DNA of 64,000 nucleotides from Breznakibacter sp047600785 (lineage in GTDB: Bacteria; Bacteroidota; Bacteroidia; Bacteroidales; Marinilabiliaceae): contig JASGKH010000002.1 of NCBI GenBank assembly GCA_047600785.1, forward strand, positions 2,852,001-2,916,000, in the 5' to 3' direction. A program made the translations under genes and the position numbers. The notes under the pieces were generated by a model. That model did not search any database. It saw only the letters and a list, made by a program, of their open reading frames with translations, and had not been told where the DNA came from. This document shows positions 24,092 to 33,414 of this stretch, piece by piece (the first letter of the stretch is position 1; the number at the start of each line of letters is the position of its first letter).

Positions 24092-27022
24092 CTATAACAG
24101 CGCATCGAAAAGCACCATGACGGGATGCTCGGCCACACGATGCGTATGTTGTCCGATATGATGCCTGCACGAGGTACCCGATGCAGCCACAACAACCGAA
24201 CTTGCACTGTTCCTCACGGCCGGGAACAACGCCATTTCCCCTATCTGGATTGCCAAAACGGCATGCTCCGCTTCATAGCCAAACGAACCGGCCATTCCGC
24301 AGCATCCGCTTTTGATCTCTTTGGCCGTATAGTTTTCGGGAAAACTCAAAAGCTTTTGGGTAATCGATGCATCGCTCAACACTTTCTGGGCACAATGCAC
24401 ATGGAATAACACTTCACGGTGCCTATTGGTGAACTGGCTGCGAAGAATCGCACCCCTTTCTATTTCGCGCCACAAAAATTCTTCGACCGTAAACACCGAT
24501 CCTGCCAACCCCCAAGCCTCACCGGCCAAAGCATTTCCCACCAGATCGGGATACTCGTCACGGAAACTTAAAATCGCCGACGGTTCAATACCCACCAACG
24601 GCACATCGGACGTGATAAGACGGGATAGGATGGAAACATTACGTTCGGCAAGCTTCTTCGCGTTATCCAGCAATCCTTTCGACATATATGTCCGGCCACT
24701 CTCCACGTTGGGGGCCAATCGCACGGCATAACCCAACCGTTCGAACAAACGGATGGTGGCAATGCCCAGTTCCGGCTCGTGCAGATTGGTAAACTCATCC
24801 ACGAACAGCCACACACGTTTGGGCGATCCATTCCATTGGGGGTCTTCGACTGCCAGTTTACGGAACGTCTTTTCGGCTACTTTGGGGAAAATAGCGTTAC
24901 GGTGTGTTTTTACGGTTGCCGCCATAAAAAGCCGAAACCAGTTCGAACGGATAACGGCATTGGCAATCCGGGGAAAATATGACGCAAATGCCATTATCCG
25001 GGGCTGATAGGCAAACAGCTTATCGCGAAGCGACAATCCTTGCTTTTGCCGGTAATGGTTAAGGAACTCCATTTTTAACCTGGCCAGGTCAATATTCGAA
25101 GGGCATTCGGCTTTACAGGCTTTGCACATCAAACAAAGATCCAGTACATGTTTCACTTCGTCCAACGATCGGGTTCCGCCATCCAGTCCCCGGGACAAAA
25201 ACAGCCTTAGCATGTTGGCACGCGCACGTGTAGTATGCTCTTCGTTTCTTGTGGCCATAAAACTGGGGCACATTCCCCCCCCGATTATTTGGCTTTTACG
25301 ACAATCGGCCGAACCGTTGCATTTATCGGCACCCTGCACCAAACCTCCCGAAACGGGCCAACGAAAAGCGGCAGTTACCAGGTTGTTCACACTGGCATTA
25401 TACCGCATGTGCGTGTCCATTGGCGGTGTATCGGTAATTTTTCCAGGATTAAAAATGCCATTGGGGTCAAACGTCCGTTTGATCTCTTTTAGAAATTGGT
25501 AATTTTTAGGCCCTATCATCAATGGGATAAACTCGCCGCGCAAACGTCCGTCTCCATGTTCGCCACTTAACGAACCTTTGTATTTTTTGACGATACCTGC
25601 CGTTTCCTCAGCAATGGTGCGAAAGAGGACCACATCGCCCGGGCGTTTCATGTTCAGTATCGGCCGTAAATGGAGTTCGCCGGTACCCACGTGGCCGTAA
25701 TACACACACGACTTGCCATGTTTGGCCAGCATTTGCCCAATGTCGACCAAATAGCCGGCCATTTCACCGGGATGCACAGCGGTATCCTCAATGACAGGTA
25801 CAGGAAAATCATCACCGGGCATATTCGACAACACCCCTAAACCAGCTTTGCGGAGTGCCCACACCTTGCCGATCTCTCCTCCTTTAAGCAACGGATAGGC
25901 ATATCCCAACCCTTTCGTCCGAAATTCTTCCACAAGATGTTGGACCATGAGATCGATCGCGGTGTCCGACTCTGCATTAAATTCCACCAAGAGCAGGGCC
26001 GCAGGATCACCGTCAATAAAAAAACGGTTTTTCCGTTGCACAATGTTCCCCTTCGTTAAATCCAATACCGTTTTGTCCATCAGTTCCACTGCCGTAGGGC
26101 CATGCCCCAAAGCAATAAGGTTGGCCGAAAGGGCTTCGTCCAGCGAACCGAAATGGGCACACAACAAGCCGTAATGAGGGGAAGGCAACGGTAAAAGGTT
26201 CAACCGAATACGAGTAACGAACATGAGAGTTCCTTCACTGCCGGCAATCAATTTGCACAAGTTGTACGGTTCGCCTCCATTTTCAAACGGCATTGTTCTT
26301 GCCAATAAATCGATGGCGTATCCCGTATTTCGACGTTTGATGTCCGGACGGGGAAACTCGCGCTCGATTTCGACACGGTTTTCTTTATCCGATAAAATAC
26401 GGTGAATTGAATTATAAATCTGTCCTTCGAACGTATCGGATCTTAATTTGGAATAATACCGTACCTCGTCCAATGCCATAAACGAAACGTGATCGGCATT
26501 GGCCAAAAAGCCACTGACCTGCAACAAATGGTCGCGGGTACTACCGTACACCAACAAACGGCTCCCGCACGAATTATTGCCTACCATGCCACCAATTGTG
26601 CAACGGTTTGAGGTAGACGTTTCGGGACCGAAGAACAACCCGTACGAACGAAGATAAACGTTGAGTTCATCCAAGACCACACCGGGTTCTACCTCCACCC
26701 AACGCTCCGGGACATTTACCTCAAGAATCCGGTTCATATAACGCGACACATCCACCACCGTTCCGTTGCCCACCACTTGCCCGGCCAACGATGTACCTGC
26801 TCCGCGTGGAATCAGCGGAAGACGATGTTTGTTGGCAAGATGTATCAACTTGGCTATATCGGCTTCATTTTTGGGAAGAACCACAGCGACGGGCATTTCC
26901 TGGTAAGCCGACGCATCGGTACTGTAAATGTGCCGTGTTGCCATATCGTCAAGCACATCGCCTTCAAGCGAGTGCCGCAACTCGTTAATATAGCCCGATG
27001 CCGTTATTTTTCTTGTTGACAT
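24092..27022 (-). CDS. FAD-linked oxidase / 4Fe-4S D-lactate dehydrogenase-like fusion
   Basis: This 976-residue protein fuses a GlcD-type flavoprotein with a GlpC/CCG-type iron-sulfur part, as in large D-2-hydroxyacid dehydrogenases (Dld-II, YdiJ). The FAD-binding domain spans about 45-220 with PRGAGTSLAGQ and GGMVGNNSCGSR. The FAD-oxidase C-terminal domain spans about 260-530 and includes YGHVGTGELHLRP and SGEHGDGRLR. Iron-sulfur motifs are CNGSADCRKS...GGGMCPS and CLMCKACKAECPS (about 640). CCG-type segments HVHCAQKVL and SGCCGMAGSFG end the protein. It probably oxidises a 2-hydroxyacid such as D-lactate and passes electrons to quinone. The exact substrate is unknown. It is transcribed alone. 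Confidence 0.85.
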   Translation of the reverse strand: MSTRKITASGYINELRHSLEGDVLDDMATRHIYSTDASAYQEMPVAVVLPKNEADIAKLIHLANKHRLPLIPRGAGTSLAGQVVGNGTVVDVSRYMNRILEVNVPERWVEVEPGVVLDELNVYLRSYGLFFGPETSTSNRCTIGGMVGNNSCGSRLLVYGSTRDHLLQVSGFLANADHVSFMALDEVRYYSKLRSDTFEGQIYNSIHRILSDKENRVEIEREFPRPDIKRRNTGYAIDLLARTMPFENGGEPYNLCKLIAGSEGTLMFVTRIRLNLLPLPSPHYGLLCAHFGSLDEALSANLIALGHGPTAVELMDKTVLDLTKGNIVQRKNRFFIDGDPAALLLVEFNAESDTAIDLMVQHLVEEFRTKGLGYAYPLLKGGEIGKVWALRKAGLGVLSNMPGDDFPVPVIEDTAVHPGEMAGYLVDIGQMLAKHGKSCVYYGHVGTGELHLRPILNMKRPGDVVLFRTIAEETAGIVKKYKGSLSGEHGDGRLRGEFIPLMIGPKNYQFLKEIKRTFDPNGIFNPGKITDTPPMDTHMRYNASVNNLVTAAFRWPVSGGLVQGADKCNGSADCRKSQIIGGGMCPSFMATRNEEHTTRARANMLRLFLSRGLDGGTRSLDEVKHVLDLCLMCKACKAECPSNIDLARLKMEFLNHYRQKQGLSLRDKLFAYQPRIMAFASYFPRIANAVIRSNWFRLFMAATVKTHRNAIFPKVAEKTFRKLAVEDPQWNGSPKRVWLFVDEFTNLHEPELGIATIRLFERLGYAVRLAPNVESGRTYMSKGLLDNAKKLAERNVSILSRLITSDVPLVGIEPSAILSFRDEYPDLVGNALAGEAWGLAGSVFTVEEFLWREIERGAILRSQFTNRHREVLFHVHCAQKVLSDASITQKLLSFPENYTAKEIKSGCCGMAGSFGYEAEHAVLAIQIGEMALFPAVRNSASSVVVAASGTSCRHHIGQHTHRVAEHPVMVLFDALL

Positions 27023-27059
27023 TATTTACCGTTCCAAATTCGCATCCGCAATTTACCCA

Positions 27060-27095
27060 TAAAAGAAAAGGAACCCATGTGGCAGGGTTCCTTTT
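27060..27095 (-). terminator. Intrinsic terminator of korAB
   Basis: AAAAGGAACCC and GGGTTCCTTTT form a perfect 11-bp stem (27066-27095) with an 8-nt loop; on the minus strand it runs into TTTTCTTTT just after korB. Confidence 0.75.
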
Positions 27096-27117
27096 CGATA
27101 TTTTTTAACGCAAACGG

Positions 27118-28125
27118 TCATTTTACTTCCCATACATCACCGGAAAAAGCCAAGTCCCTAAACGATTTCACGTTCGATTTGGCCTGCACGTCGGCAATTT
27201 GCGTTGCCATGGCAGCATCGTAAGTCAAATCGGGCACGGCCCTTATCACGCCAAGCGCCACAGGGAAATCGGGATATTCCATGTTGGCCAGCTTCAGATG
27301 AATGGATGGATCGACCGTAGAAACATCGTGGACCAGCAAACCGTCTTCGGATATCCCGTTTTGACCTATCTCAACCACTTCCAGGTTCATCCCGTTCATT
27401 CTTAACCCTTTTTCCCAATTGTTTCCGAAAATCATAGGCTTCTCGTGCTCCAAAATAATGGTACGATCATCTTTAGATCCCTTTTCAGTCAATACTTCAT
27501 GGGTACGATCGTTGAAAATGACACAGTTCTGTAATACTTCCACCACCGATGTCCCATTAAACCGGGCTGCCTCGCGGAGCACGTCCACCGTCAATTTCAA
27601 TTCTTTGTCAACGGTACGCGCAAAGAAATGGCCACGCGCCCCAATAGTGAGCTCCCCCGGACGGAACGGGTACTCAATGGTGCCGTGTGGTGATGTTTTC
27701 GACACGAACCCTCGCTTGGACGTGGGTGAATATTGCCCTTTGGTCAACCCATAGATTTGATTGTTGAACAAGATAATGTTGATATCCAAATTACGTCGTA
27801 CCGCATGGATAAAATGGTTACCACCAATAGCCAGAGCATCGCCATCACCTGTAATCTGCCACACCTTTAACTTCGGATTGGCTGCTTTTACGCCCGATGC
27901 GACTGCCGACGCACGACCATGGATGGTATGAAAGCCATACGTGTTCATGTAGTAAGGAAAGCGCGACGAGCAACCAATACCCGAAATCACGGCTACTTCC
28001 TCCTGCTTGTACCCTAAATCGGCCATTACCTTTTGTACGGAATTCAAAATAGCGTGGTCACCACAGCCGGGGCACCAACGCACGTTCTGGTCGCTCTTAA
28101 AATCAGTATATGTCAGTTCAGCCAT
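27118..28125 (-). CDS. korB: 2-oxoglutarate (2-oxoacid):ferredoxin oxidoreductase, beta subunit
   Basis: The 335-residue subunit binds thiamine diphosphate and, with KorA, oxidatively decarboxylates 2-oxoglutarate to succinyl-CoA with ferredoxin reduction. WCPGCGDHAILN opens the domain with a C-x2-C. ISGIGCSSRFPYYMNTYGFHT supplies a further Cys of the iron-sulfur site (quoted only in part of its range). The ThDP motif is GDGDALAIGGNHFIHAVRRN, followed by NNQIYGLTKGQ. It starts 2 bases after the korA stop. In Bacteroidota this enzyme usually replaces the 2-oxoglutarate dehydrogenase complex. Another 2-oxoacid substrate cannot be excluded. Confidence 0.94.
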   Translation of the reverse strand: MAELTYTDFKSDQNVRWCPGCGDHAILNSVQKVMADLGYKQEEVAVISGIGCSSRFPYYMNTYGFHTIHGRASAVASGVKAANPKLKVWQITGDGDALAIGGNHFIHAVRRNLDINIILFNNQIYGLTKGQYSPTSKRGFVSKTSPHGTIEYPFRPGELTIGARGHFFARTVDKELKLTVDVLREAARFNGTSVVEVLQNCVIFNDRTHEVLTEKGSKDDRTIILEHEKPMIFGNNWEKGLRMNGMNLEVVEIGQNGISEDGLLVHDVSTVDPSIHLKLANMEYPDFPVALGVIRAVPDLTYDAAMATQIADVQAKSNVKSFRDLAFSGDVWEVK

Positions 28126-28127
28126 GG

Positions 28128-29981
28128 TTAACGTGCCTCCAATATTTTCGTGAAGTGGTCGACTAACTCGGAACTTGTAAATGGCAAGCCTTGCACTTTA
28201 TTATATTGTAAATAATTGATGTCGGGAAATTTCATCCGAAGGTAACCGGCAAACTGCCCAAGGTTCAATTCGCACACCACGACCTTGGGATATTTGCCCA
28301 ACACGGCATGTGTGTTTTTGGGCAACGGATTGATGTAATTAAACTGTGCAAGAGCCACTTTATGGCCTCTTCCGTTCATGATATCGACGGCAGTTTGCAG
28401 ATGCCCATAGGTCCCACCCCATCCAACCACCAGCAAATCGGCATCTTTGGGACCAAACACTTCTTGCTCCGGGATAAAGCCAGCAATTCCCTGCACCTTC
28501 GCTTCGCGTGTATCGACCATCTTCTGGTGGTTCAATGCATCGTGCGATACGGCACCGGTATGGTAATCTTTCTCCAAACCACCCAAGCGATGTTGCAATC
28601 CGGGTGTTCCGGGAATGGCCCACGAACGCACCAACGTATCGGTACTTCGCCTATAGGCCGACCATCCTTCGGCAGGTTCTTTGATGATAGGCGGATTAAT
28701 CGGAGGAAACTCATCCATATCTGGAATGCGCCAAGGTTCTGTACCATTAGCCAGAAAGCCGTCGGAAAGCAAAATTACCGGCGTCATATGCTCCAATGCA
28801 ATTTTTGCCGACATGTAAGCAAAATCGAAACAATTTACAGGGCTACTGGCTGCAATTACCACTGCAGGGCTCTCGCCGTTCCGACCATAAAGCGCCTGGA
28901 ACAGGTCGCTCTGTTCTGTCTTGGTGGGAAGCCCCGTAGATGGGCCGCCACGTTGCACATTCACCACCACCAAAGGCAATTCGGCCATCACCGCCAGGCC
29001 AATGGCTTCGCCTTTCAGTGCCAATCCGGGCCCCGATGTGGTAGTAATGCCCAAATGGCCCGCAAAACTTGCACCGATGGCCGTGCATATGCCCGCAATT
29101 TCATCTTCAGCCTGAAAAACCCTTACTCCCAAATCCTTACGGGCACTTAATTCCTGCAATATTTCCGTAGCTGGGGTAATTGGATAAGAGCCCAGGAACA
29201 GGTTCAAATTGCTCTTTTCGGCCGCAGCCAAAAAACCCCATGCCACAGCGATGTTGCCGTTAAGGTTGCGATAATGCCCTTTCCTCTTTATTTCGGCAGC
29301 TGTGACGTGGTACGATGGCGCAATGGCCTGTATGGTCAGTCCATAATCATAACCTTCTTGTAATACTTTAAGGTTGGCATCAACCACCAACGGATTCTTG
29401 GCAAATTTTTTCCGTATATATGACCGTGGATAGTCCAACGGCCTGTCAAATAACCAGCATACCAGACCCAGCGCAAACATGTTTTTACTGCGTAAGATAC
29501 TTTTGGTATCCAGACCCATCTCATTGAGGCTTTCTTTGGTCAGGCCGGTAATGGACACCTTTATGATTTGAAGGTCATCACGCTTTTCTTCAACGAAAGG
29601 ATCGGCAGTTTTATATCCGGCTTTAGCCAGATTTTTTTCTTCGAACGAATCGATATCCACGATCACGGTCCCGCCCGGTTTCATCCACCTCACATTGGCT
29701 CTTAAAGCGGCAGGGTTCATGGCCACCAGTACATCGGCATAATCGCCCGGCGTAAATATATCCGAACTACCCAAATGTACCTGAAAGCCCGATACGCCGC
29801 CAATACTCCCCTGAGGGGCACGGATGTCGGCCGGATAATCGGGAAAAGTAGAAATATCGTTACCATAAATGGCCGAAGCGTGTGAAAATAACGTACCGGT
29901 CAGCTGCATCCCATCGCCCGAATCACCGCTAAAACGCACCACGACCTCGTCTCTCTCAATAACTCTCGATCGTCCCATCAT
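28128..29981 (-). CDS. korA: 2-oxoglutarate (2-oxoacid):ferredoxin oxidoreductase, fused gamma-alpha subunit
   Basis: The 617-residue protein has an N-terminal gamma domain (about 10-190, opening VVVRFSGDSGDGMQLTG) fused to the alpha pyrimidine-binding domain (about 230-450, with GSYPITPATEILQELS and TTSGPGLALKGEAIGLAVM). A C-terminal transketolase-like domain (VVGWGGTYGHLQTAVD) follows. This gamma-alpha fusion is the normal arrangement in Bacteroidota. It pairs with KorB, two bases downstream. A TATTTTTG element at 30050-30057 on the minus strand may be its promoter. Confidence 0.94.
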   Translation of the reverse strand: MMGRSRVIERDEVVVRFSGDSGDGMQLTGTLFSHASAIYGNDISTFPDYPADIRAPQGSIGGVSGFQVHLGSSDIFTPGDYADVLVAMNPAALRANVRWMKPGGTVIVDIDSFEEKNLAKAGYKTADPFVEEKRDDLQIIKVSITGLTKESLNEMGLDTKSILRSKNMFALGLVCWLFDRPLDYPRSYIRKKFAKNPLVVDANLKVLQEGYDYGLTIQAIAPSYHVTAAEIKRKGHYRNLNGNIAVAWGFLAAAEKSNLNLFLGSYPITPATEILQELSARKDLGVRVFQAEDEIAGICTAIGASFAGHLGITTTSGPGLALKGEAIGLAVMAELPLVVVNVQRGGPSTGLPTKTEQSDLFQALYGRNGESPAVVIAASSPVNCFDFAYMSAKIALEHMTPVILLSDGFLANGTEPWRIPDMDEFPPINPPIIKEPAEGWSAYRRSTDTLVRSWAIPGTPGLQHRLGGLEKDYHTGAVSHDALNHQKMVDTREAKVQGIAGFIPEQEVFGPKDADLLVVGWGGTYGHLQTAVDIMNGRGHKVALAQFNYINPLPKNTHAVLGKYPKVVVCELNLGQFAGYLRMKFPDINYLQYNKVQGLPFTSSELVDHFTKILEAR

Positions 29982-30049
29982 TCTATTTTAAAAATCATGT
30001 AACCCGTCTTCAGCACCAAGGCAAAATACCCTGGTTTTTTTAGCCGTGG

Positions 30050-30057
30050 CAAAAATA
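30050..30057 (-). promoter_or_regulatory. Possible -7 box of korAB
   Basis: TATTTTTG matches the TAnnTTTG consensus about 70 bases before the korA start. No TTTG at the expected -33 distance is present, so the call is weak. Confidence 0.3.
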
Positions 30058-30214
30058 GCCATTATGCCCTATCAAGAGATTGACGAATTAAAGGTTTATT
30101 CACATTTTTTGCGAAAACAAAGTCCGGATAACCTATTTAGATAAATTCCGGATAAGAAATCCTTTTCCTGCACCATCAGATTGGGCGATAACTTCTATTT
30201 TTGCAAAAAAAGCG

Positions 30215-30751
30215 ATGGCACTAATCAAAACAATCAGAGGATTTACCCCAAAAATTGGGAACAACGTATATTTATCGGAAAACGCCACCATTGTAGGGGA
30301 TGTGGAAATAGGCGACGACAGCTCGGTGTGGTTCAATGCCGTATTGCGCGGTGATGTAAACTCAATAAGGATAGGCAAAAAAGTAAACGTTCAGGACGGG
30401 GCCGTACTCCACACTTTATACCAAAAATCGACCATTGAAATCGGCGACAACGTGTCCATTGGCCATAATGTTTGCATCCACGGTGCAAAAATAGAAGATA
30501 ATGTGCTGGTGGGCATTGGAGCAACCATTTTGGACCATGCGGTTATCGGCAGTAATTCGATAATTGCCGCCAATTCACTGGTACTGAGCGGAACCGTCGT
30601 GGAACCGGGCAGTATTTACGCAGGTGTTCCGGCCAAAAAGGTAAAAGACATCGAACCCGCACAAACCAAAGAAATGATCGACAAAATTGCCAATAATTAT
30701 TTGATGTATGCCAGTTGGTATAATGAAGATACTCCGGAAAAAAAACAATAA
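30215..30751 (+). CDS. Gamma-carbonic anhydrase family protein
   Basis: The 178-residue protein is a left-handed beta-helix of hexapeptide repeats, as in YrdA/CaiE-type gamma carbonic anhydrase homologues. It opens with ALIKTIRGFTPKIGNNVYLSE. The three zinc-ligand histidines are present: GAVLHTLY, IGHNVCIHGA (two). It forms trimers and may hydrate carbon dioxide, although many family members have no shown activity. A TATTTTTG box lies about 20 bases upstream. It is divergent from korA and converges on murI with no gap. Confidence 0.9.
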   Translation: MALIKTIRGFTPKIGNNVYLSENATIVGDVEIGDDSSVWFNAVLRGDVNSIRIGKKVNVQDGAVLHTLYQKSTIEIGDNVSIGHNVCIHGAKIEDNVLVGIGATILDHAVIGSNSIIAANSLVLSGTVVEPGSIYAGVPAKKVKDIEPAQTKEMIDKIANNYLMYASWYNEDTPEKKQ

Positions 30752-31576
30752 TCAAAGGACAATACGGTCCACATCAATATGGCGGTTTAGGAAAATTCCG
30801 GCAGCTTGCCTGAATTTTCCTTCGTTTTCGGTGGTATAGAACTTCACCGTTCCGTTTTTCGAACATTTCCCATCCATTTCGGGATGACGGACTAAATAAT
30901 CCTTCAAGCTACGGGCCACGATCTCTCCTTGAGCCACCACGTTCACATGATCGGGCAAATATCGATCGATTTTGTCCAGCAACAACGGATAATGGGTGCA
31001 TCCCAAAACGACCGTATCGATCATTGGATCGGCAAGGAAAAGCCGGTCTAAATTCTTCTTCACAAAATAATCGGCTCCTTCGCCGCCCGCTTCGCCGTTC
31101 TCGACAAGCGGCACCCACATGGGGCAAGCTTCCTGGGTTACCTTGACATCAGGATATAACTTTGCAATTTCCATAGGGTACGATTCCGATTGGACTGTTC
31201 CTACGGTACCCAACACCCCCACATGTCCCGTCAGGGTGAGCGAACCGATTTGCTCTACACTGGGCCTGATCACGCCCAACACCCTGCGCGAAGGATCGAT
31301 CTTTGGCAAATCGACCTGTTGGATGGTGCGTAGTGCTTTGGCCGAAGCTGTATTACAAGCCAGAACCACCAGATGGGCTCCTTTGGCGAACAGGCATTGT
31401 ACTGCTTCGAGGGTGTAAGCATAAACCACATCGAACGAACGGTTGCCATAAGGGGTACGCGCATTGTCACCCAAATAGATATAGTCGTATTGCGGCAATT
31501 TAGCAATAATGCTTTCCAACACCGTCAACCCTCCATAACCAGAATCAAAAACACCAATAGGTCCCGCGACTTGCAT
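30752..31576 (-). CDS. murI: Glutamate racemase
   Basis: The 274-residue enzyme makes D-glutamate for peptidoglycan. GVFDSGYGGLTVL opens the protein with the catalytic-site Asp/Ser. The two catalytic cysteines are in VLACNTASAKAL (about residue 73) and VLGCTHYPLLL (about 184). I use the ATG at 31576 (MQVAGPIG); the codon four positions earlier is TTG and overlaps a terminator. It is the last gene of the envelope cluster, but a hairpin with a T-run lies between ompH and murI, so part of its expression may be independent. The stop codon abuts the convergent carbonic anhydrase gene. Confidence 0.95.
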   Translation of the reverse strand: MQVAGPIGVFDSGYGGLTVLESIIAKLPQYDYIYLGDNARTPYGNRSFDVVYAYTLEAVQCLFAKGAHLVVLACNTASAKALRTIQQVDLPKIDPSRRVLGVIRPSVEQIGSLTLTGHVGVLGTVGTVQSESYPMEIAKLYPDVKVTQEACPMWVPLVENGEAGGEGADYFVKKNLDRLFLADPMIDTVVLGCTHYPLLLDKIDRYLPDHVNVVAQGEIVARSLKDYLVRHPEMDGKCSKNGTVKFYTTENEGKFRQAAGIFLNRHIDVDRIVL

Positions 31577-31586
31577 AATATGTATC

Positions 31587-31612
31587 AAAAAAAGAGGGTA
31601 CCAAAGGCACCC
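31587..31612 (-). terminator. Terminator between ompH and murI
   Basis: On the minus strand GGGTGCC and GGTACCC pair (one G-U) across a 3-nt loop and are followed by TCTTTTTTTG. It lies directly before the murI start and probably reduces read-through from the chaperone genes. Confidence 0.6.
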
Positions 31613-31640
31613 CCCATAAAATTATCGAAGTTTTGCGAAT

Positions 31641-32153
31641 TTATTTCACTCCAAGCTTAGCTTTCACCAAGGGTTCGCAATCCATGCTTTTTGCAGAATG
31701 ATAGATCACCACTTTTGAACTGACATCAAAAATATAGATCAATCCTTGCTCTGCACCTACCTCATCAATTGCCTTCTGGGCTTTCTCAATGATTGGCTGC
31801 AGCAGTTGCTGTTCTTTTTGCTGAAGGTTTTGCTGGGCCAATGTACTGAAATTGCGGATACGCTGATCGTAATCCTGTATCTCTTTTTCCTTGGTCACAC
31901 GGATCAATTCAGGTAAAGTATCACGTTGCGCCATGTATTCGGTATATTTTTTATCCAAATCTTCCGACATGACTTTCAGGTTATTCTGCAAGTTTGTAGC
32001 TTCTTTCTGCAAAGCTTTGTCGGCCTCTATTTTCTCGGGCAATTCGGTAATAAGTTTTTGTACATCAATATGGCCAAACTTAAGTTCCTGGGCAAAAGCA
32101 GACATCCCAATAAACACAAACAATGCAGTAACAAAGTATTTCATCGATTTCAT
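31641..32153 (-). CDS. OmpH/Skp family periplasmic chaperone (third copy)
   Basis: The 170-residue protein has a signal peptide (MKSMKYFVTALFVFIGMSAFAQ) and the Skp architecture: a short beta core (KFGHIDVQKLITELPE) around a long helical hairpin (about 45-130, rich in K, E, Q). A C-terminal strand pair (LIYIFDVSSKVVIYHS) ends the fold. It should hold unfolded outer-membrane proteins in the periplasm on their way to BamA. It is very similar in layout to the second copy, which suggests a tandem duplication. Position: third of three after bamA. Confidence 0.9.
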   Translation of the reverse strand: MKSMKYFVTALFVFIGMSAFAQELKFGHIDVQKLITELPEKIEADKALQKEATNLQNNLKVMSEDLDKKYTEYMAQRDTLPELIRVTKEKEIQDYDQRIRNFSTLAQQNLQQKEQQLLQPIIEKAQKAIDEVGAEQGLIYIFDVSSKVVIYHSAKSMDCEPLVKAKLGVK

Positions 32154-32192
32154 ATATTTTCAATTTATTTATTTCAACACTAACAATTTAAT

Positions 32193-32711
32193 TCACTGAG
32201 CTTTAATCCCAAGTTTTGCTTTTACCAAAGGAGCCACGTCAATACTTTTATTCGAGCTGTAAACGGCCAACCCGGCTTCTTTTTCAATAATATAAATAAA
32301 CCCGTTCTCGTCACCCACTTCCTGAATTGCTCGTTCTACTTTCTTTACCAAAGGTGCGTGCAACTCCTGTTGCTTCGCCTGAATCTGTTGCTGTGCCAAA
32401 GTGTAGAAATTTTGGATTCGCTGGTTAAAGTCCATCAATTCTTTCTCACGCTCCGATTTAATCTCCGGCGACAATGTTTTTATATCTTTGACATAAGCTT
32501 CTTGCTTGGCCTTTAATTGTTCCTGAAGAGCGGTCAACTGCGTTTCCTGCTTTTTGTACTCTTCTTCCAATGTTTTTTCGACCACCGCCATTTCGGGAAG
32601 CGCTTTAAAAATCTCCTCTGTATCGATATGCCCAAACTTCAAGCCTTGCTGGGCTTTAAGAGGCATCATTCCCACAAAGAGAAGTGAAATGATAAATAGT
32701 TTAAGTTTCAT
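32193..32711 (-). CDS. OmpH/Skp family periplasmic chaperone (second copy)
   Basis: This 172-residue protein has a signal peptide ending PLKAQ and then GLKFGHIDTEEIFKALPE, the Skp N-terminal strand and first helix. A long charged coiled-coil hairpin follows (about 45-125). The end is GFIYIIEKEAGLAVYSS, and the final APLVKAKLGI is shared with the third copy. It is an outer-membrane-protein chaperone by family. Spacing to the third copy is 39 bases. Confidence 0.9.
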   Translation of the reverse strand: MKLKLFIISLLFVGMMPLKAQQGLKFGHIDTEEIFKALPEMAVVEKTLEEEYKKQETQLTALQEQLKAKQEAYVKDIKTLSPEIKSEREKELMDFNQRIQNFYTLAQQQIQAKQQELHAPLVKKVERAIQEVGDENGFIYIIEKEAGLAVYSSNKSIDVAPLVKAKLGIKAQ

Positions 32712-32790
32712 GAGTGAATAATTACTGTTAATGGGTGATGCCCGTTATTTTTCTATACAAAAGAGCCCAAGACTCTTTATCGTTCCTCAT

Positions 32791-33324
32791 TTATTTGGTA
32801 ATGCCCATTTGTTTAAGCACGTCGTCACTGATGTCGATTTGGGGATCCGAAAACAGCACGCCCACCTTGCTGGCCTTATCGAACACGGCCACGTATCCCT
32901 TCTCGGACGAAATTGTTGTTATGGCCGTATAAATATTGTCCTGTATCGGCTTTATCAATGCCTCGCGACGTTTAAAAAGTTCACCCTCGGTACCAAAATA
33001 TTTTTGCTGCAGCAATTTAGCCTGCTTTTCTTTTTCTACGATTTCGTTTTCACGTTTGGTCTTCATTTCTGTCGACAGAAACACGTTTTCGGTCTGATAC
33101 GCCTTGTACAAATTGGAAACCGCCTGAAACTGTGTTTCAACCTCTTGCTGCCACTGTTTTGAGGTTTGGTTGAGCTGCTCCTGGGCCGCCTCATAAGCAG
33201 GAATCCGTTTAAGTATGTAATCGGTATCCACAAAAGCGATCTTTTGCGCACCCGCCACAAACGACATAAATACCAATATGGCAACAAACGATAGTGTCAA
33301 AAAAATATTCCGATGGCTTTTCAT
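32791..33324 (-). CDS. OmpH/Skp family periplasmic chaperone (first copy)
   Basis: From the ATG at 33324 (MKSHRNIFLTLSFV) the protein is 177 residues with a signal peptide cleaved after FVAGAQ. The mature part starts KIAFVDTDYILKRIPAYEAAQ, the canonical Bacteroidota OmpH opening. A long helical hairpin follows (about 55-140) and then GYVAVFDKASKVGVLFSD. It is clearly more diverged from the other two than they are from each other. It lies about 90 bases downstream of bamA. Confidence 0.92.
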   Translation of the reverse strand: MKSHRNIFLTLSFVAILVFMSFVAGAQKIAFVDTDYILKRIPAYEAAQEQLNQTSKQWQQEVETQFQAVSNLYKAYQTENVFLSTEMKTKRENEIVEKEKQAKLLQQKYFGTEGELFKRREALIKPIQDNIYTAITTISSEKGYVAVFDKASKVGVLFSDPQIDISDDVLKQMGITK

Positions 33325-33414
33325 TGTGACCTCCGGACTTAAAACTAGCTGTTTCATGACTTCGAAATTAGTGGTTTATGCCACATGAGCAAAAATTGAA
33401 CCAATTTTTAGAAA

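Noticed and set aside
28308..29150. 280-codon open frame antisense to korA
   Set aside because: The korA domains are fully intact; the antisense frame shows no domain or signal.
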